Shown here: positions 1 to 5,519 of the stretch, piece after piece
How the letters are laid out: the number at the start of each line of letters is the position of its first letter
How positions within the stretch are numbered: the first letter of the stretch is position 1
Assembly: GCA_047975195.1 (NCBI GenBank)
Contig: JBKEDB010000140.1
Coordinates: forward strand, 1 to 5,912
Origin: Cumulibacter sp047975195
GTDB taxonomy: Bacteria > Actinomycetota > Actinomycetes > Mycobacteriales > Antricoccaceae
DNA: 5,912 nt
Reading direction: 5' to 3'
The notes under the pieces: generated by a model
Databases searched by the model: none
Told to the model about the DNA's origin: nothing
What the model saw: only the letters and a program-made list of their open reading frames with translations
Made by a program: the position numbers and the translations under genes

Positions 1-10
1 CGGCGCCGCC

Positions 11-771
11 GGGCTCCCCGCGCGAGCGGGGGTGCGTCCAGGTCGCGCGGTGGACAGTCGGCGCACCCCCGGTGCTCCCCGCGCGAGCGGGGGTGAGTCC
101 CTCTCTCGCGGCGTCCCGATGGCCGAGCCCCCGTGCTCCCCGCGCGAGCGGGGGTGAGTCCGTGACGCCGATCGGTGCAAGCGGTTTGAGCTGGTGCTCC
201 CCGCGCGAGCGGGGGTGAGTCCGGGGGCGGTCCACTCATCGGGTGGTGGATCGCGTGCTCCCCGCGCGAGCGGGGGTGAGTCCATGACGGTGCCCCGCAC
301 CCTCACGGATGCGGGGTGCTCCCCGCGCGAGCGGGGGTGAGTCCATCAGCGCGTCGATCCTCCGCGCGTATTTATGGTGCTCCCCGCGCGAGCGGGGGTG
401 AGTCCGCCTTAGCCTTGCCTACAGCCTCAGTCAACGAGTGCTCCCCGCGCGAGCGGGGGCGAGTCCGATGCAGGACGGTTCACCCTGCGGCTCGTAGTGT
501 GCTCCCCGCGCGAGCGGGGGTGAGTCCTATCTCTCTAGCGGCGGCGCGGGTGGGGAGTCGTGCTCCCCGCGCGAGCGGGGGTGAGTCCACACGGGCACCG
601 TGACCGTAAGGCCGCACAGGGTGCTCCCCGCGCGAGCGGGGGTGAGTCCGTCGCGGATGGGTTGACGGCATGAGCACTTTGGTGCTCCCCGCGCGAGCGG
701 GGGTGAGTCCATGGCCGCGAGGCCGCCGCCGATCGACCACGCGTGCTCCCCGCGCGAGCGGGGGTGAGTTC
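11..771 (+). CRISPR. Type I-E CRISPR array, 13 repeats and 12 spacers, probably continuing left
   Basis: Thirteen 29-bp repeats start at 11, 72, 133, 194, 255, 316, 377, 438, 499, 560, 621, 682 and 743, an unbroken 61-bp period, so all 12 spacers are 32 bp, the usual type I-E size. All spacers differ. The repeat opens GTGCTCCCCGC, has a GCGA loop, and ends GCGGGGGTGAGTCC. CCCCGC (repeat positions 6-11) pairs with GCGGGG (16-21). In type I-E, Cas6e cuts after this stem, which would leave the 8-nt crRNA handle GTGAGTCC. Ten repeats are identical. The exceptions are repeat 1 (T2G and A25C, at 12 and 35), repeat 8 (T23C, at 460) and repeat 13 (C28T, at 770). By analogy with the E. coli and actinobacterial I-E repeat strand, crRNA is transcribed left to right, which places the leader and any cas genes left of the window. 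Bases 1-10 would be the end of a further spacer. No cas gene is visible here, and no spacer matches the rest of the window by eye. Confidence 0.97.
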
Positions 772-803
772 CGAGTAGCGCATCCTCGATGTCGCTGATA
801 GAC

Positions 804-832
804 GTGCTTGAACCGCCTGTAAGTCTTTGTGG
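804..832 (+). repeat. Possible in-register remnant of a 14th CRISPR repeat
   Basis: The next repeat after the one at 743 would start at 804 if the 61-bp period held. Exactly there the sequence reads GTGCT, the first five bases of the repeat, and then diverges (TGAACCGCCTG...). Aligned without gaps over 29 positions, about 13 match, including the first five. The interval 772-803 would then be a thirteenth spacer of exactly 32 bp. Terminal repeats of arrays are often degenerate, which fits the trailer end. A truncation by deletion or insertion at 808/809 is the alternative. A five-base match at one fixed position can also be chance. Confidence 0.4.
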
Positions 833-1137
833 TGGCTGACCCATCAGTAACGATCAGTGTTGCGACCATGACTAGAACCCCCGCACCGCAACTGTCCAGT
901 TTTCGAGCGTCGTTAACACGCGTCTTGGTGGCAGACGGACACAACGGCCGCCAAGACCAACCGGCAATACAGCCGCGACGCGGATTCGATCGCTGGCGCG
1001 CCTTCTCGATCTATCGGATGTCGGCACTCCACGGCGTGCTCATCGACTTCACCGAGTTGGGGCGCAGCGCCTGGCTACGTGGCGGCGTACACGCCGTGCT
1101 CGACAACCAGCGAGCGAACGGACTACATGAGTTCTGA
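829..1137 (+). other. Weak ORF in the 772-1194 gap, possible decayed gene end, unrecognised
   Basis: The 423 bases between the array and the first clear gene hold no gene I recognise. One plus-strand frame is open from GTG 829 (or ATG 868) to TGA 1135-1137, at most 102 residues. No ribosome binding site stands before either start. The first third has mixed codon use and the region just after the array looks less GC-rich than the rest. From about position 980 third positions become richer in G/C and the peptide looks more protein-like (for example SALHGVLIDFTELGRSAW). This would suit the 3' remnant of a gene whose 5' part has been lost, but chance is also possible. I see no transposase motif and no membrane segment. 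The frame ends 57 bases before the DUF202 gene. Confidence 0.2.
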
Positions 1138-1153
1138 GGCCTCCGCGTAGGGC

Positions 1154-1159
1154 GATAAT
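1154..1159 (+). promoter_or_regulatory. Candidate -10 element for the DUF202 pair
   Basis: GATAAT lies 35 bases before the ATG at 1195 in otherwise G/C-rich sequence and matches five of six positions of the sigma-70-type -10 consensus. Only a weak -35 partner is visible (TTCTGA at 1132-1137, 16-bp spacing), so this is a modest candidate. Confidence 0.3.
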
Positions 1160-1194
1160 GTCAGTAGGAACGACTCCGATTCGATAGGCGAGGT

Positions 1195-1587
1195 ATGAAC
1201 GAGGATGGCGAGAAGGCCGCGCCGCGCGGCCGACTGGCGAGCATGCTGCTGGGTGAGGGGCGCGACCCCGACCCCCGGTTCAGCCTCGCGAACGAGCGGA
1301 CCTTCCTCGCGTGGATCCGCACTTCCCTCGCATTGCTAGCCGGCGGCATCGGCGTCGAGGCATTCGCCCGCGAGGTGTTTCCCACGGGTGTGCGTCAATG
1401 GCTCGCCGTGGGGCTGATCCTTTTGGGCATGCTGCTGAGCGCAACGGCGTCATGGCGTTGGTTACAGATCGAGCGCGCCATGCGGCGCACGCAGCCCCTT
1501 CCGCTGAGCCTGCCCGCACTGTGTCTGGCGGTCGGCATCACCCTGGCCGCCGGCATCGTGCTTATCTTCTTCCTGGTGCGCGGCTGA
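1195..1587 (+). CDS. DUF202 (YidH-type) small membrane protein
   Basis: A 130-residue protein of the DUF202 family, whose E. coli members are YidH and YidG and whose biochemical role is not established. The family signature is plain at residues 27-54: DPRFSLANERTFLAWIRTSL, followed by the first hydrophobic span. Three membrane segments are visible at about 36-55, 68-87 and 106-128, with a short basic stretch (QIERAMRRTQ) between the second and third. The N-terminal 25 residues are polar, so no cleaved signal peptide is expected. The ATG follows a purine-rich AGGCGAGG (1186-1193), which supports this start. The stop codon shares one base with the start of the next gene (TGATG), so the two are almost certainly co-translated, like the adjacent yidG and yidH genes of E. 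coli. The family call is firm; the function is unknown. Confidence 0.9.
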   Translation: MNEDGEKAAPRGRLASMLLGEGRDPDPRFSLANERTFLAWIRTSLALLAGGIGVEAFAREVFPTGVRQWLAVGLILLGMLLSATASWRWLQIERAMRRTQPLPLSLPALCLAVGITLAAGIVLIFFLVRG

Positions 1588-1931
1588 TGCAGCGCCGCTC
1601 AGCCCCGTGGCGAGCCGGCGCACTACCCCAGCACGGTGATCCTGGGCTGCAGCCGGAGCGGACGGTACTTTCGTGGGGTCGCACCAACCTCGCACTCACG
1701 GTGTGCGCCCTGCTGCTGCTGCGCTGGATACCCGATCACGGCCCCGCACCGGCCGTCGTCGCCATCGCCCTAGTCGTCGGTGGCAGCACGCTCTGGCTCA
1801 TTCAACGACGGCGCTCCTCGCACGTCGTGCACCGCTTCATGCAAGAACGTACGGACCCCGCGGTGTATCCCATGCTGGCGTTGACCCTGCTGATCCTCTT
1901 CTCGGGCCTCGCGGCCATCCTGATCATCTGA
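1587..1931 (+). CDS. DUF202 (YidG-type) small membrane protein, coupled partner
   Basis: A 114-residue second DUF202 protein. Its signature, DPGLQPERTVLSWGRTNLAL at residues 18-37, parallels the ANERTFLAWIRTSLAL of the upstream gene. Three hydrophobic spans lie at about 27-47, 54-73 and 95-114. The protein ends inside or right after the third span (SGLAAILII), so it has almost no C-terminal tail. A basic cluster (QRRRSSHVVHR, about 73-83) separates spans two and three. The frame is open further upstream to 1311, but that part overlaps the DUF202 gene before it. The ATG at 1587, overlapping the upstream TGA by one base, is the sensible start and implies translational coupling. The pair may form a hetero-oligomer, which is inference from the tandem arrangement only. 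Confidence 0.87.
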   Translation: MQRRSAPWRAGALPQHGDPGLQPERTVLSWGRTNLALTVCALLLLRWIPDHGPAPAVVAIALVVGGSTLWLIQRRRSSHVVHRFMQERTDPAVYPMLALTLLILFSGLAAILII

Positions 1932-1991
1932 TTCGGCCTCGATGCTGGGTTCTGAGGATGTTGATTTCGGAGAATCCCGGGCCGTGAGTGC

Positions 1992-2020
1992 GTGACCAGT
2001 ACGAACGCAACGGCTAACGT
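1992..2020 (+). promoter_or_regulatory. Candidate promoter of the NIPSNAP gene
   Basis: GTGACC (1992-1997, four of six matches to TTGACA) is separated by 17 bp from TAACGT (2015-2020, TANNNT pattern). Transcription would begin near 2027, giving a leader of about 27 nt before the GTG at 2054. The 122-base gap after the DUF202 pair also argues for a separate promoter here. Confidence 0.3.
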
Positions 2021-2053
2021 GCTCATAACGCCAATGAGAGAAACGAGTCGCCC

Positions 2054-2386
2054 GTGAAGTTTGAACTACGTACCTACGTCGCTGCCGAAGGCAAAATGGC
2101 CGCGCTGCAGCAGCGTTTCATCGACCACACCATCCATATCTTTCCGCGTCATGGCATGCACAGCGTCGGCTACTGGGTCCGCGAAGACGACCCCTCCGTC
2201 CTCCTGTACCTGATCTGGCACGAAGGCGATCCCAAGGCCAATTGGAACTCGTTCAAAGATGATCCCGAGTGGACGTCGGCGCGCGCCGCCTCAGAGGTGG
2301 ACGGCTCGCTCACCGCATCGCTCGAAAGTGTTTACCTCGACCCCGTTGAGGCCCTCGCGATCGGCGATCTTCCGCCTAAGGCCTGA
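2054..2386 (+). CDS. NIPSNAP-family protein
   Basis: A 110-residue protein with the compact ferredoxin-like (dimeric alpha-beta barrel) pattern of the NIPSNAP family. It opens with the family hallmark FELRTYVAAEGKMAALQQRF (residues 3-22), a first strand running into a helix, followed by HIFPRHGMHSVGYWV, a second strand at SVLLYLIWHE, and a helical W-rich part (NWNSFKDDPEWTSARAAS). Length matches single-domain bacterial members. It is soluble, with no signal peptide. Members are often found near catabolic or redox genes, but no reaction is assigned to the family as a whole. The start is GTG, with a GAGAG-containing purine run at 2036-2046. The ATG at 2034 is in another frame and closes after seven codons. 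A strong hairpin begins nine bases after the stop. The next gene, a broken deazaflavin-type reductase, lies 61 bases downstream. Confidence 0.85.
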   Translation: MKFELRTYVAAEGKMAALQQRFIDHTIHIFPRHGMHSVGYWVREDDPSVLLYLIWHEGDPKANWNSFKDDPEWTSARAASEVDGSLTASLESVYLDPVEALAIGDLPPKA

Positions 2387-2394
2387 GCGCGACA

Positions 2395-2428
2395 TCGTTG
2401 GTCGACACCGATTGTCGTCGACCAACGA
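2395..2428 (+). terminator. Perfect 12-bp hairpin after the NIPSNAP gene
   Basis: TCGTTGGTCGAC (2395-2406) and GTCGACCAACGA (2417-2428) are exact inverted copies around a 10-nt loop. It starts nine bases after the NIPSNAP stop, the expected place for a transcription terminator. No T-run follows, which is common in high-GC actinobacteria but leaves room for another role: its right arm ends 19 bases before the ATG at 2448, so it could instead be an operator for the downstream reductase gene. Confidence 0.5.
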
Positions 2429-2447
2429 CGCTCGCACCGTGGTCCCC

Positions 2448-3037
2448 ATGGCCTCATTCACTGATGCCCTAGCGGCGCGTCTGTTACAGACCCGCTCCTT
2501 CGTCCGCGCGCCGATCTGGCTGTTTCGGCATGGATTCGGGCGACTACTTGGTCGTCGCCTCGTCATGCTCGAACACACCGGCCGTACGTCGGGACTCCCC
2601 GTTATGTGTGCCTCGAGGTCGTCGAACGCCCGAGCGCATCGTCGCTGATCGTCGTGAGCGGATTCGGCGCCCGGGCGCAGTGGTATCGCAACCTCCGCGC
2701 CACGCCGGAGTGCCGCATCAGTAGCGGACCACTACGCGATCAGCGGGCGACCGCAAGATTCCTGCCGGACGACGAGGCGGATTCCGTACTCGCCAGATAT
2801 CAGGACAACCATCCGAAGGCGTGGGAGCGATTGCGCGGCGCGATCGAGCACGCCGTCGGGCATTCCGTGCGCGGACTACCCACGGTCGAACTGTCGTGGG
2901 AAACGACTCAGTATGGAGTCGGTCAGCCAATGTGCGGAGGCGAGCGCGCGGAGAGGACGCGGGATACGAGTAGTCACTCGCCGACACACGCAACCCGCGG
3001 CATCTCCAACCCGCTCGTGCCGCGCGTCAGCCGATGA
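2448..3037 (+). pseudogene. DUF385 deazaflavin (F420)-type nitroreductase-family reductase, frameshifted
   Basis: The translation resembles the nitroreductase-family deazaflavin-dependent oxidoreductases (DUF385, the Ddn group), split beta-barrel proteins that typically bind coenzyme F420. The first 51 codons give FGRLLGRRLVMLEHTGRTSG and LP. The reading then moves to the +1-shifted frame and continues RYVCLEVVERPSASSLIVVS, then GFGARAQWYRNLRATPECRI, as an intact family member would. The break lies at the CCCC run 2597-2600, where one more C would restore one open frame. Without it the protein stops at 2646-2648 after 66 residues. The domain appears to end at LPTVELSW (to 2899), about 151 codons, the usual family length. 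The frame then runs on for about 45 codons of low-complexity-looking sequence to TGA 3035-3037. Start: ATG 2448, or GTG 2439 in the same frame. Either a real pseudogene or a base-call error in a homopolymer. The stop lies 20 bases from the end of the convergent crotonase gene. Confidence 0.8.
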
Positions 3038-3057
3038 CCGAAGGGGCATATCTCGGT

Positions 3058-3864
3058 TCAATTGCCGAGGCGTGTGAAGCGGGTCGAGCGGTTCTCCGAC
3101 ATGGCCGCCATCGCCTCCCGAGCATCGGATCCGGCGATCGCCGTCCACCCCACGGTGTCGCTGTCAGCGGCGGCATCACGCAGCGCCATCGCGGCGTGCC
3201 GGTACACCAACTGCTTAGTGAAACGCATGGCGGCAGGAGACATTCGTTCGGCCATCCCCTGCACATAGGCGATCGCGGCGTCCCGTAACTCGTCTTCCGG
3301 CACCACCCGCTGCGCGAACCCAGCACGCAACGCCTCCTGTGCGGTGATCTTGTCGTGCCGCCAGAACCAGTCAAGCGCATTACCAGTGCCTATTTGGTGG
3401 GCCAGCATCCAGGTCACGGTGTGCTCGGCAATTAACCCACGCTCCAGGAAGATCGAGCGACACCATCCGCTCTCGCCGAAGAACCGCACGTCCGCCGCCG
3501 CGGCCAACACCATCCCACCGCCAGCGGTCGCACCGTTGATCGCACCAATAACCGGCTTATCGACCTCCATCAAGTACGTGAACAGGCCATGCGGATCAGT
3601 CTGCTTCGCACCACGCACCTGCCCGGGGCCGGCTTCGGCGTCCGCGGTGGACTTCGCGAGTTCCATGACGTCAAGCCCCGAACAGAACCCCTTCCCCGCC
3701 CCGGTAATCACGATGCCAACCACATCCTTCGATGCGTTCGCCTCGTCCACCGCAGCTCGCAAATCCACCATCATCTGCGGGTTGATCGCGTTGAGCTTGC
3801 CCGGATTGTCCAAACTGATGACCGCTACCGGGTCCTCAATCTCCAGAACGACCCGGCCGGTCAC
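3058..3864 (-). CDS. Crotonase-fold acyl-CoA hydratase/isomerase (second gene of the pair)
   Basis: A 268-residue crotonase (enoyl-CoA hydratase/isomerase superfamily), a cytosolic enzyme acting on acyl-CoA thioesters. Visible: the N-terminal strand with LDNPGKLNAIN (18-28), the first oxyanion-hole segment GKGFCSGLDV (57-66), the second at NGATAGGGMVLA (110-121), then ADVRFF, and a C-terminal helical part ending DAREAMAAMSENR. Aligned by hand to rat mitochondrial hydratase, the two catalytic glutamates (144 and 164) fall on Val119 and Phe139, so classical hydratase activity is doubtful. Glu147 in RGLIAEHT occupies the place of the acidic residue of enoyl-CoA isomerases. The start is GTG at 3864-3862, overlapping the preceding stop as GTGA, with GAGGGTG about ten bases upstream, so it is translationally coupled to that gene. 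Substrate unknown; fatty acid, steroid-ring or aromatic-acid catabolism are all possible. Confidence 0.9.
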   Translation of the reverse strand: MTGRVVLEIEDPVAVISLDNPGKLNAINPQMMVDLRAAVDEANASKDVVGIVITGAGKGFCSGLDVMELAKSTADAEAGPGQVRGAKQTDPHGLFTYLMEVDKPVIGAINGATAGGGMVLAAAADVRFFGESGWCRSIFLERGLIAEHTVTWMLAHQIGTGNALDWFWRHDKITAQEALRAGFAQRVVPEDELRDAAIAYVQGMAERMSPAAMRFTKQLVYRHAAMALRDAAADSDTVGWTAIAGSDAREAMAAMSENRSTRFTRLGN

Positions 3865-4652
3865 AGCACATCACCCTCATAATTGGGATCCGCCAGAACT
3901 GCCGGGCTGGTCATGATCATGTGACGACCGGTCTCATGCCGCAAGTACGCCCGACGCGAAAGCGCCGTCGCCTTGCCGAGGTTATCTTTCATACCGCGGA
4001 TCGCGGCCGGCTTTGCCGCCGCGAGCGCCTGTACCGCAGCCTCAAGCTCGTCGTCGAACACCGCATCATCGAACACGTCGCTCACCAGCCCGATCTCCTG
4101 CGCCTGCTCGGCGGTGATCTTGCGCGGTCGATACATGATGTCGGCGGCGCGCGCCGGACCAAGCTTGTTCGTCAGGCTCCACGCGAGCCCGAGATCGCCC
4201 GCAACGCCGACATCTAGGAAGGCCGAGTTCAGCCGAGCCGCACTCGAGGCAAACCGAAGGTCACACGCCATCGCCAATCCAAATCCCGCCCCGGCGGCAC
4301 TGCCATTCAGACCCGCAACCGTGACGGCGCTGAGTTCGCCAAGCATCGCAGGCAGGTCGAACGGGCGCGGGTCCGCCGACAGGTTCACCTGAGAATCGAC
4401 CGTCTTACGCCCCTGCAGCCGATCCAAGTCGGCGCCCGGGCAGAAGAACCGACCTTCCTTGCCGCCACGGATCACCAGAACACGCATCGTGCGATAACTG
4501 CCGGCTTGCAGCGCGGCCTCCCACAACCCGACCAGCACCTCGGGCGTCATCGCATTCATCGGCGGATTCTCTATCGTGAGCCGCACCAGCGGCGCATCGG
4601 CGCTCAGCCGAACGATCCCGCCTTGAAACTCGCTGACGTCGCTACCGGTCAT
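3861..4652 (-). CDS. Crotonase-fold acyl-CoA isomerase/hydratase (first gene of the pair)
   Basis: A 263-residue crotonase-superfamily protein, clearly distinct from its downstream partner. Visible: IENPPMNAM (27-35), the first oxyanion-hole segment RFFCPGADLDRL (68-79), the second GSAAGAGFGLAMACDLRF (117-134), the segment FLDVGVAGDLGLAWSL (145-160), and KITAEQAQEIGLVSDVF (178-194), a standard family helix-turn. Positions equivalent to the rat hydratase glutamates 144 and 164 are Gly125 and Phe145. Asp153 in AGDLG sits where isomerase-type crotonases such as PaaG carry an acidic residue. The C-terminus (RHMIMTSPAVLADPNYEGDV) lacks the usual acidic-aromatic family ending, though length is normal. 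The ATG at 4652 is preceded by GAGGGG with about ten bases spacing. It is the first gene of a two-gene operon, with an inverted repeat and candidate promoter just upstream and tetR beyond that on the same strand. Superfamily is certain; the reaction is inferred. Confidence 0.9.
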   Translation of the reverse strand: MTGSDVSEFQGGIVRLSADAPLVRLTIENPPMNAMTPEVLVGLWEAALQAGSYRTMRVLVIRGGKEGRFFCPGADLDRLQGRKTVDSQVNLSADPRPFDLPAMLGELSAVTVAGLNGSAAGAGFGLAMACDLRFASSAARLNSAFLDVGVAGDLGLAWSLTNKLGPARAADIMYRPRKITAEQAQEIGLVSDVFDDAVFDDELEAAVQALAAAKPAAIRGMKDNLGKATALSRRAYLRHETGRHMIMTSPAVLADPNYEGDVL

Positions 4653-4680
4653 CGATCAATCCCCTCGCCGCATGGAGTCG

Positions 4681-4701
4681 TGAGCGCTTATCGAGCGCTC
4701 A
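4681..4701 (-). promoter_or_regulatory. Perfect inverted repeat at the crotonase promoter, likely operator
   Basis: TGAGCGCT (4681-4688) and AGCGCTCA (4694-4701) are exact inverted copies around the five bases TATCG. The element ends 28 bases before the ATG at 4652. On the minus strand it abuts a candidate -10, TAGACT (4706-4701), with CGGACG as a weak -35 at 18-bp spacing (4730-4725), so it would cover the transcription start, a typical repressor site. The adjacent TetR-family gene is the obvious candidate ligand. It could instead be a terminator of tetR, but no T-run follows in that direction. Confidence 0.5.
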
Positions 4702-4827
4702 GTCTAGGTGGGACCGTTCTAACACGTCCGCATATCTGGCGGCAACTCACACAGCGGTGCGGACCGATGGCTGGGCGCCTGCTGAAGCGCAGGTCGTCGA
4801 GGCGCGTCGCCTAGGAAGTAGGTCAGC

Positions 4828-5433
4828 TCAGGCTGGGCCGACAACGCCAGTGAGGATGGTGGTTGCGACGCGGTCTGCGATCTCGCTCGGCGAGTACTTG
4901 CCACTCTTTCGGTACCAGTGGGCCACGCTGTTGCAGGTAGTGATGATCGTGTTCGTCACGACGGTGTCAGCGCTGGCGAACTCGCCAGCGGCGTGCCCTT
5001 CATCGAGTACTCCCTGCCAGACGGCTTGAATTCGCTCGCGAATCTCCTGAAGCTCGGCGCTGCGTTGATCGCTCAAGGCGGAACGATCCCGCATCTCGAT
5101 GCTCATCTGCTTTGCGGACCCAACAATCATTTCGGTCTGGCGCACGATAAGCGTCTTCAGTTTCTCCGTGGGCGGGGCATCCGAGGCGGCGACTTCCTCG
5201 GCGACTTCCAGCACCGCCTTGCTGTAGGTGGACAGGATCACCCACAGCAGTTCCTCTTTGGAACCGATGTGGTAGTACAACGCGCCGCCGCGTAAACCAA
5301 CTTTCTCGGCAATATCGGAGATCCCGGTGCCGTGGTACCCATCCTTCGCAAATAGCGTCGTTGCGCCGTCGATGATCCGGTCACGGGTCTCCGCCGTCGT
5401 ACGGCGCGTAGTCCCGCCCTGCTCCCGAACCAT
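4828..5433 (-). CDS. TetR-family transcriptional regulator, KstR2-like
   Basis: A TetR/AcrR-family repressor of 201 residues from the chosen start. The N-terminal DNA-binding domain is textbook: TRDRIIDGATTLFAKDGYHG (16-35), then TGISDIAEKVGLRGGALYYH (36-55) with the helix-turn-helix, and IGSKEELLWVIL (56-67). The C-terminal ligand domain, with LDEGHAAGEFASADTVVTNT and VAHWYRKSGKYSPSEIAD, resembles KstR2 of mycobacteria, which responds to a CoA thioester of a steroid-ring intermediate; an acyl-CoA ligand is therefore plausible but unproven. Start choice: ATG 5433 has AAAGGGGG about six bases upstream, and the codons before it lose the high third-position G/C. ATG 5508 in the same frame also has a good site (GAGGTGAG at 5520-5513) and would add 25 basic residues, so it cannot be excluded. 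The gene lies upstream of, and codirectional with, the crotonase pair, 175 bases away. Confidence 0.92.
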   Translation of the reverse strand: MVREQGGTTRRTTAETRDRIIDGATTLFAKDGYHGTGISDIAEKVGLRGGALYYHIGSKEELLWVILSTYSKAVLEVAEEVAASDAPPTEKLKTLIVRQTEMIVGSAKQMSIEMRDRSALSDQRSAELQEIRERIQAVWQGVLDEGHAAGEFASADTVVTNTIITTCNSVAHWYRKSGKYSPSEIADRVATTILTGVVGPA

Positions 5434-5459
5434 CCTGGCCCCCTTTTCTCGCCTTTTAC

Positions 5460-5473
5460 GTATCGACCGATAC
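5460..5473 (-). promoter_or_regulatory. Palindrome upstream of tetR, possible autoregulatory operator
   Basis: GTATCG-AC-CGATAC is a perfect 6-2-6 palindrome 26 bases before the ATG at 5433, where self-repressing TetR regulators usually bind. A TAAGTA stretch overlapping its upstream side on the minus strand could serve as -10. If translation began at 5508 the palindrome would be inside the coding region. It does not obviously match the inverted repeat at 4681-4701 beyond a shared TATCGA core. Confidence 0.4.
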
Positions 5474-5519
5474 TTAAGCGTACGTGGCGCGGGGCGATTC
5501 GGAAGCATTTCAACTCACC

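Noticed and set aside
809..825. TGAACCGCC... resembles ends of some insertion sequences, and its reverse complement contains GGTTCAAGC like a tRNA T-loop.
   Set aside because: No matching inverted end, target duplication or transposase is present, and no T-stem or cloverleaf can be folded around it. Kept only as an alternative explanation of the array break.
316..844. Several open frames on both strands across the array, encoding repeated motifs such as SPPLARGA, HPRSRGEH and TPARAGST.
   Set aside because: These peptides are translations of the CRISPR repeat in different frames, a known source of false proteins; none extends into independent coding sequence.
1311..1586. Long upstream extension of the second DUF202 frame.
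   Set aside because: It lies wholly inside the first DUF202 gene in another frame, and its translation is Arg/Ala-rich without family features.
2034..2057. ATG at 2034 as a start for the NIPSNAP gene.
   Set aside because: It is in a different frame from the NIPSNAP reading and meets TGA after seven codons.
3037..3057. Weak stem ACCGA/TCGGT between the converging reductase and crotonase genes, possible bidirectional terminator.
   Set aside because: Only five base pairs around an 11-base loop and no T-run; not distinguishable from chance.
3344..3916. Long plus-strand open frame of 190 codons.
   Set aside because: It is antisense to the two crotonase genes, whose family motifs are unmistakable on the minus strand; high G/C makes such antisense frames common.
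3921..4392. Two plus-strand open frames of about 100-140 codons.
   Set aside because: Both are antisense shadows of the first crotonase gene with no recognisable features or ribosome sites.
4918..5295. Plus-strand open frame of 125 codons.
   Set aside because: Antisense to the tetR ligand-binding domain; no family features.
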